A DNA stretch of 12,172 nt, from NCBI GenBank assembly GCA_003024985.2, contig PXIH01S0027126.1. One strand, written 5' to 3'. Within the stretch, counting starts at the first letter, position 1, and the number at the start of each line of letters is the position of its first letter. The translations under genes and the position numbers were made by a program. Origin of the DNA: Euperipatoides rowelli (taxonomy: Eukaryota > Onychophora > Udeonychophora > Euonychophora > Peripatopsidae). The notes under the pieces were generated by a model. That model worked only from the letters and a program-made list of their open reading frames with translations. It searched no databases and was not told the DNA's origin. Shown one piece after another: positions 1 to 7,700 of this stretch.

Positions 1-7
1 TTCTGTA

Positions 8-58
8 ATTTACTGAATTAATTCAGTAAATGACATATATATACTGTATATATGTCAT
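8..58. repeat. Two adjacent palindromes
   Basis: Bases 8-31 form a perfect 24-bp palindrome centred on GAATTAATTC. It overlaps by two bases a hairpin whose 12-bp arms are 30-41 and 47-58 around TACTG. They may mark the end of an inserted element that continues left or right. Confidence 0.8.
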
Positions 59-785
59 ACTACACTGTAGTAAGGCTTCGTCGGACTGGAATAGCCTATC
101 TCATAGAGCTTACCTCCCCCCCTGTTAACTATTCTATCACGAGACAGACTATTGAATTAGATAAGCTAATTTACGCGCCAGCTTGACACCATCTGCTATT
201 ACTATGACACCCGGCTCCGATGTTGGCATTGGCTACACTAACGTGCGAGACGGGGGGTCTCCGGGACTAGCATAGACCTACACCCACATGGAAGTCAAGG
301 GAGCATAGTTAGACTGGATAATGCCTACTAAAGCGGGGATCCTGTCAATAACTGAGCCTACTTTCGACTTAACCTCCACGTCCTTATTAATATGAGGTTA
401 ATCTGTCATTCGTAAGCATCACTTAGCAACTAGCTAGACCTTCGTTACAGCTAATAAGGGCACTTGTGCCGCAACACAAGCGCAAATACTAGACTAGCCT
501 AACTTGAGACAACTCCTATTATCTCTGCAGCCTCGGCTTGGGATGGCTCTAGCACGACTGTATAATACTGGCACTTCAGGTCCCAACACATCCTGGCTGA
601 CATAGATCGGAGGAGTTAGCCCCAAGGAGAAATTACCGGGTAAACCTCTTGCCTTTACTATTAACCACTGTCCATGCTTCCATGCAAATATACATATCCA
701 AAATTACTGATATAATATATCCCCATGCAAGCCAAATGCATACAACGGTTACCACAAAGAGCAATATGAATACTGAATAAGGGCA

Positions 786-839
786 AATTGTGTTAACTAG
801 GGAATAATCTCTTACAGTAACTAAATAGTCAACACAATT
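786..839. repeat. Inverted repeat, 14-bp arms, one mismatch
   Basis: The arms 786-799 and 826-839 match at 13 of 14 positions, with the word AATTGTGTT at one end and AACACAATT at the other. They enclose 26 bases. This lies at the right side of the GC-richer block. Confidence 0.65.
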
Positions 840-1661
840 ATGCTAAATAAAACGGTAGCCTATCTAAAGCCCTAATATAATGCAGTCCGAACCGGCCGAC
901 AAGGACTAAAGAGGGACAAAGAGGAACCAACCCTTTTTTATCCCTGCCCCGATATAAAGGTACAGGTATGACCCCTATTTACCCTCATTAGAAAAGGACA
1001 ACCACTAGTAGAAATAGTAAAAATTAACTATGCCATTTCAATACTTAGTCTCTACACATACACAAACAAGCATCCGTTTAGCAAATACACATTTTTATTT
1101 GCTTAGAAATTATAACAAATACTGTAAATCCTTCCCATATTGAAATATAAGTAAAATTTACCCCTGACAATATATACATTGACCAATTAAAATTAAATTA
1201 CACTATAAATGGGAATAGCAAGGGGGGAGAAGGGACGGGAGTTTGGATTATAGCCAACTGGGTTTAAACGGAGAATTGTTTTTATTACTAATGATAAAGT
1301 TTGTAATATTTGATAAAAAGTTCTGGTTATTAGGTTAACTGCGGTTTAAACAGGAACAGTTCCTGATTAGCCAAGTAGTTTAAGGCAAATGAAAAATATA
1401 TTTTTTTAATCCGTAATTGAATTTGTGTGAATGTTGGCAAAATGTTTACGATCGTGCTTTGCACTTGAAATTTGTTTTCTACTGCTAGCTTTAATGAGAT
1501 TAGAAAAAAAATTTACCATTGAAAAAAATGCTTGACACATGAAAGTAATTATAATCACAGAAATTATAATTTTCCTTTGAATGGCAAAAATTTTTTTTAT
1601 GAGATCGCCTACTGTAAGTGTGGAAATGATTTTGATGAATTTTTATGAATTGCACTTTCAG

Positions 1662-1757
1662 ATTGATAGGATTGTAGAGATTGCGACTGGTCTGGCTATC
1701 AAGGAGTGGCGACATTTGCCCCACATTATTTCTCATATCCATATTCCATTATTACAG
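1662..1757 (+). CDS. TRRAP: TRRAP exon a (first in window), FAT domain
   Basis: This exon has 32 codons, phase 0 at both ends. The acceptor is tgcactttcag before 1662 and the donor is CAG|GTAAAA at 1757/1758. It encodes [20 protein letters not shown] followed by [12 protein letters not shown], matching the family segment that reads ERLVEMASSLAIREWRRLP then HVVSHVHTPLLQ in human TRRAP (from memory). An ATG-started frame running in from 1581 is upstream intron read-through, not a real start. The preceding exon, expected to end near a QQLSF-like sequence, was not found in 1-1661 and must lie upstream of the window. Confidence 0.93.
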
Positions 1758-4700
1758 GTAAAATAATTTTATCCGTTCAGTATAGATTTGGTCTATCCTT
1801 TGTTTGTGGGGTTTTTTTTAATTTATTTACTTTTTTATTAATTTTCCTTATTTATTAAATTTCCTTATATAAAGAGTGCTCAGCAAATTATGGAATTACA
1901 AGAAGCTGCCCAAATCAACCAAGGTTTACAACCAGGGAATATTGGCCGGACCAATAGCTTGCATGATATGAAAGCAATCGTAAAGACCTGGCGAAATCGT
2001 TTGCCAATAATATCTGACAATCTTTCACATTGGAGTGATATTTTCACTTGGAGGCAGCACCATTATCAATTTATTGTTAGTCACTATGAGTCTCAGGCCC
2101 AACACGATCCTGTAAGTTCAAAACTATTTATGAAATTTTATATATCAATTTTTTTATCTTTGTGGCTTAGGCTATATGTTAGCAACATCATTTAGGTAAT
2201 TTATTTTTTTTTTAAAGTTTACTTTTCCTCCCAAGTTGAAACACAATACATTTGATAGACTATTGTACCATCAATAGTTTATCAAATTTGTTGTGCTCCA
2301 ACTTGAAAGAAAATTTGAAATAGTTTTATTCAATTTATGTTAACATAACTCTCCTTATAAAATCTTAACTTTGCAATGTTCGCTAAAAAGGATACATCAA
2401 ATTACCTAGATCTCAATGATCCAATTATCGACACTATTATTTGTCTTTACTTGATATTTTTTTTAAGAATATACTATATATACTGCAATTTATTTTAAAA
2501 AAAACATTATTATTGATTTTTTTTTTTTTACAGTTCAAACATTCTAACAATGAATATAGTTTTTAATTATGTCAGCATAAACTATTGTAAATATAACTGG
2601 CAAATTCTGTAACTGATGCAAGCCGTTGAATTTGTCTTTTTGTGACGTAAACAAATAAATATGATGTAGAAACATATTATATGTTAGTGTTTTTTTTTTT
2701 GGTTTTTTTTTTGGCAATTTCACATCCAGAGAGGAAAATATATGGTTTTAATAAAAAATAAGAAATTGACTGATAATTTTGGAATTATTTTGTAATTCAA
2801 AAGAACCCATTAGTGAAAATGACATTGCTGGTGTTACTGATAATAATAATGTTTTCAAATGTTAGTTTTAAAAATTAAATCCCTAAAATTAATAGGTTTC
2901 CAAATGAATTACAGTACTATAATATGTAATCTAAAAAAAAAATTGACAACCAAGGGATTTTTAATTTATTTTTTATTTACCATTATTTGCTTTATTAAAA
3001 AAAAATCAAAGTACTGTATTTTATGCTTAGATTCTTTCATTTTGAATGTATAGTATTTTGTATTTCAAATACATTTTTGGGAGAATATTTTATATTGTAT
3101 TCACATAATTCTTTGAGTATTTTGCCTATTGCTATCAATATGCAATATCATTGTTTAATATACTTTTTTTGTATTTTTATTTTAGCAGCAATCCAATCAC
3201 TCAATGCTTGGTGTACATGCTTCTGCACAAGCTATCATCCATTATGGCAAGATTGCTCGAAAACATAATTTAACTGGAGTATGCCTCGATTCTCTTAGTA
3301 GGTGAGAAAAACTAATACAATTATCGTAGTCCACTGTTGAAGTGGACATACAAATTAGTAAAAAATAATGACAAGGCGTGGCATTGTGGTGGTGTAAGGT
3401 GAGAGGAGATAAGAAGGTAGAAGTTAGGCTAGTTATGTGTGTGTGTGTGTNTGTGGAGAAGTCGGGATTTCCCTGGTTAGATAATGACTCATAAAATTTA
3501 ACAATTTAATAAATGATTAAAATAGGTTTCCAAATGAATTTTGAAATATTAAATTCAACCTAAGAAAATAATCAAAATAAGCAATACATTCACGAATATT
3601 AAAAATAATAACACTTTGAAATATTTAGATGTTCCATAAAGTCTTCAAAATATTAAGCACTGCATATAAAATATAACCGTGTCTATGAAAGCATGTGAAC
3701 CTGAGCAAACTATAATTAGCCAACATAACTAGAGAAAAACAAAAAAAAGGTTAAAGGCTGAGATATTACCATTTAGTCATCCATTATTTAATTCTAAGAA
3801 AAACTGAGTCATATCTAGAGAACAGAATTACAAATAAGATCTACAGACAAACAATATATGAACAAATGAATTTAAAATAAAATTAAAATATTAAAATTGA
3901 TAAAAATCAAAGCTATTATTTATTGAATCATCATTGAACAGATGATTCAATAAATAATAAAAACTCCCAGCCATCCAAATTAAGGCTTATCAATAATTAA
4001 TCATTTTAATACCGAGTATCAAATAAATAAGAGGAGTAATACACATAGTGATAGGGTTAAAAGTTGATAAAATAAAAGGGCTATAAAAATAAACTAGAGA
4101 GAATCAATGAGAGCTTCTTAGGATTCAGTTTTATTTAATAATACACTTTTAATCAGGCTAGCATTTAATTAAAATTTAAAATAAGAAAGAAGACTAGTTA
4201 TTAATAAAACAAAGCGAGCGTCTATGTTATCATTTGATCAGGGAGAAAATTTAGAGTGCCATTTCTAGATTGCATCTCGTGCTTGACTGAATGCTCTGCC
4301 CCTTTTCACTACTATTCAAATATAAATATGAAATTAAAAATTAAAGGTAATCAATAAATTAAATTCAATCCGAGGAAGAATGGAATTCAAACAAACAAAT
4401 ATAGAATAAATTTTATTAAAATAATGACGATGAAAAATTAAATGAAAATTAATAAAGAATAATATACACAGAGCATTTAAAGGAGCTAATGACTTTATTT
4501 GCAAATTGAATAATTAAATTTAGAAAAATAAATTAATGAAGACCAGATCCGAAGTTAAGCAACATTCAAAGAACATCAGAGTGTTAATTTTTCCCCCACT
4601 TTATTTTAAATTATCTTGTTAAAAGCTGCCTTGACGTGTCGGTAGCCATAAAAATATTTGATGAAAACAGAAAAATAAAGTCTCGCACAGGCCCCTGTCG

Positions 4701-7700
4701 AGTCTAGAAAATTAAAGAGAAGTTGACCAGCTATAATTACTGTGAAAAACCATAAAAAGATCTCTGTTTTCTCTGAAAAAGGGATAACATTGATCTTGTA
4801 CAAATTAGGCTAATAAGTAAAGAGGAACATTAAAATGTTAAAGGGCAATAAAGTATATTAGTTCAACGCAACAATTAACTCGATTATAGGAAAATTAATT
4901 GAATACTAAATAAAATATTCAAAATAAATAAATAAGTTGAATATCTCAATCAAGTAAACAAAAGTTTATTACATTTAACGAAAAAATATAATAATAGAAA
5001 GACATGGCAAAAAAATTAAAAGTGATGATAAATATTTAAAAGTATGCAGCTGATGGATGAAAATATTCCTATTAATAAATAAAATTCTGACCCTGATTGA
5101 TAACAATAGCCTGGAAATTATCCAGCCTGCAAACACATATTTATTCAAAAGAAATATTGTAATAATTCAACAACATTGCCTTAGAGCATGTTCAAATGAT
5201 TTGTTTTTGACAATGCAATAAATATGCTAACATAATATGATAGTTTAAATAAATAAATAAGTAGAGTTTGTTTTATAATTTTTAATATATTTTAGACATA
5301 GGTCATTATAAATAGATTGCACTAGTATATTGAGTGTATTGATTATTAAGAGTTTTGCTTTCCATAATATTGGTGTTAAGCTTATAGATTGCTATAGAAA
5401 AATGTTAAGATTGTTTTTAAAATATTATTTAAAATTATGTATTATATGGGTCAAAAATTATTCAGTGCTGACTTGCATGTCAGAGATTTAATAAACAACT
5501 GTTGTCACTCCTGCCATGAAGCCTCTTACAGAAAAAGTAATTCTACAAAAATAATTGAATAAGATGTGTTCAGTGATTTGACTTAAAAGAAAGAAATTCT
5601 TCAAAATATAAATTAGTGATTGATTATAAACAACATTTGAAATAATAAGAAAATATAGTGAACAGCAAATAGATCCTAAAGTGAACAGTAATAAGTCCTC
5701 GATACAGACAAAAATCCTAATAAAGTTAAAACAAATTCAAAACAAGATTTTAAATATGACTATTAATCACAAATGGATAAATAAATAATCCATTCAGTAA
5801 TAAACAACTTGTGTATGAGTTTATTAAAATTACCAAGTCCTCCAAATTATACAGAAAAAAGCCCTGATTACAAAGAAGAAGAATTACAACAAACCAAGAA
5901 TGAAATAAGCCTCTGGAGAAAAAGACTAGCTTGCCCAATTATTAAAGTATTAATCAACAAGTAAAGAAAAATTAATGTAACTACTTATGCTGCCAATCAA
6001 GAAATAAAAATGAAGAGCTCACTATTACTATGAAGTTAAAGCCTCCAATGCTGATAAATATAATTAAAGTAAACAACAAGAAATATGAAGAAAAGCTGCT
6101 AAATAAACTTACTACTATATAATGCTGCCAAGATAAAATGAAAATGAAATAATAATTAATCAAATAACTAAGTGAAATTTAACTGAAATTGACTTTTAAA
6201 TCATTAACAAGACCAGCAACTAAAAATAAATGATAATCTGCTAGCAAGAAAAATTATTGAAATTAAACCAATATTTATAGGCGACCCCTATTAATAAATA
6301 ATAGAAGAAATTAAGCTACAGATCAATTAATTAAATATGAAAAGAAGACCATTGATGCTGAAAAGAGCGGGAAGCATGGTGACATTTGGGGCCATTAATT
6401 ATTGACTCTATAAGAAGGTCAGCTGATCCAGTAAATTAGTGTACACCCAGTTAAGATCAACAGATAACTACAAAACTCATGCTCACTATGTAAATGACCT
6501 TTCAGTATAAAAGCAAAAACATAAGTTTAAGAGGTCGGTCAGTCAAACAGTCTATCAGCTAACAGTAAAACAACTACACGTCAGAACTCTTGAACCCAGT
6601 GCTCTCTTAGTCCTCTTCATTACATCATATAGGCTGGATGAGTATCTGAGTTCATCGCTGACTTTTCCAGAATCCAGTATAATAATTTTTACTTCAAGAA
6701 TTCCTGCCCATGTCCCCAGTTATCGTTTTGAAATAATTTCAAATTAATTAAGCCCTAGATGACCACAAGAATTAGCCAGTGTTAGTCAGCCTTGAATATT
6801 TAAATAAATTTAGATGAGCAGTGTAGAGTGGTAACCCAGCAAGACATCGCTCAGGAGCAGGGAAGCCTTCTCACTATAGCTAGATAGCTAATAAGGTATG
6901 ATCTAAATACTCTAATTTAATATTTAACTCATAATGCTGTTCACCAAAAATTAACATTCAAAATTTTTAATAAGTATATCTAAAGCTATTACTAAGCCAT
7001 CTACAAATTATAAAGAAGAAGAATATCTACAATTTATAAAGAAGAATAGTATCTACAATCCTACTAAAAAGTTGTCAATTTATTCAAATAGTCAATCACT
7101 GAACCTTATACATCTATAAAAATCCTAGGTATAAATATATTCAATTTATAAAAGTAATTTCAATTTATGCTACAATATTTCAAATTTATGCTACAATCTA
7201 TGATAATTAATCCTACAAAATCATTCAATTCATAGTATTGCAATAACTTTGTTTTATCCAGAACATTAATCTCACATTGAAATCCAGTTGAAATAGAATC
7301 TACAATTGAAGAAAAACTTTTGCTAAATTCAGATGTTATTAAATATAATTGTTAATATCAATTTTTACTACCATATTATTTTGTTAAATATTCCAGGTTT
7401 AATCATGTTCAATTACTAATTAATATTCATGTTTATTTTTACCATACTAAATAATTGCATACTTTTACTTATATCAGAAAGAAATATATCATCTATTGGG
7501 AAATCCTAGATTATAATAATTTATTAACTAATTTTGGATTTTTAAATATTACTAGAATAAACGGTCTAATAAAAAGCAAACTGAACTGCAGACCTATCAA
7601 TTTGATTAAGAATAATTAAAGTTAAGTGCTTCTTTATATTAATTACAATTATACTTTTACTCCTAGAATGACATTTCTTTTCTCAAATTTCCAGGTTAAT

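Larger units (their letters stand above)
1..1661 (+). other. TRRAP: Upstream intron (3' part), with a GC-richer block
   Basis: This is the 3' part of the intron preceding exon a. Bases about 60-1000 are clearly richer in G+C (C more than G) than the rest of the window and are full of stop codons in all frames. I recognise no protein, RNA or repeat family there. From about 1040 the sequence returns to AT-rich intron. No TRRAP exon is recognisable. Confidence 0.7.
2112..3188 (+). other. TRRAP: Intron (1077 bases), T-rich
   Basis: Phase-0 intron with donor GTAAGT and a T-rich tract before a TAGCAG acceptor. It contains a 34-bp-arm imperfect hairpin (2232-2305), a strong decoy acceptor after 13 T (2517-2533), two T runs split by GG (about 2690-2712) and a 20-bp word repeated in the next intron (2891-2910). 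No coding exon is recognisable; short open frames around 2859-3180 do not resemble any protein I know. Confidence 0.85.

Noticed and set aside
60-660. Mitochondrial insertion (NUMT) or tRNA/rRNA origin for the GC-richer block
   Set aside because: No conserved rRNA blocks, tRNA arms or mitochondrial protein frames could be identified.
1581-1661. Possible upstream extension of exon a starting at the ATG at 1581
   Set aside because: The residues before 1662 do not match the family, and a clear TTTCAG acceptor ends at 1661.
1500-1742. Minus-strand ORF over exon a
   Set aside because: Antisense shadow of a conserved coding exon, with low-complexity N, F and K content.
3023-3268. 81-codon + strand ORF overlapping exon c
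   Set aside because: It is a different frame from the conserved TRRAP coding frame and has no recognisable domain; a shadow of the exon and T-rich intron.
3436-3455. Assembly join at the N base
   Set aside because: A single N inside a TG microsatellite is better explained by a base-call conflict; sequence on both sides has continuous intron character until the later composition change.
5750-6163. Two minus-strand ORFs in the A-rich block with hydrophobic, F/I/L-rich products
   Set aside because: A-rich sequence read in reverse is T-rich and gives hydrophobic open frames by composition alone; no motif or family resemblance.
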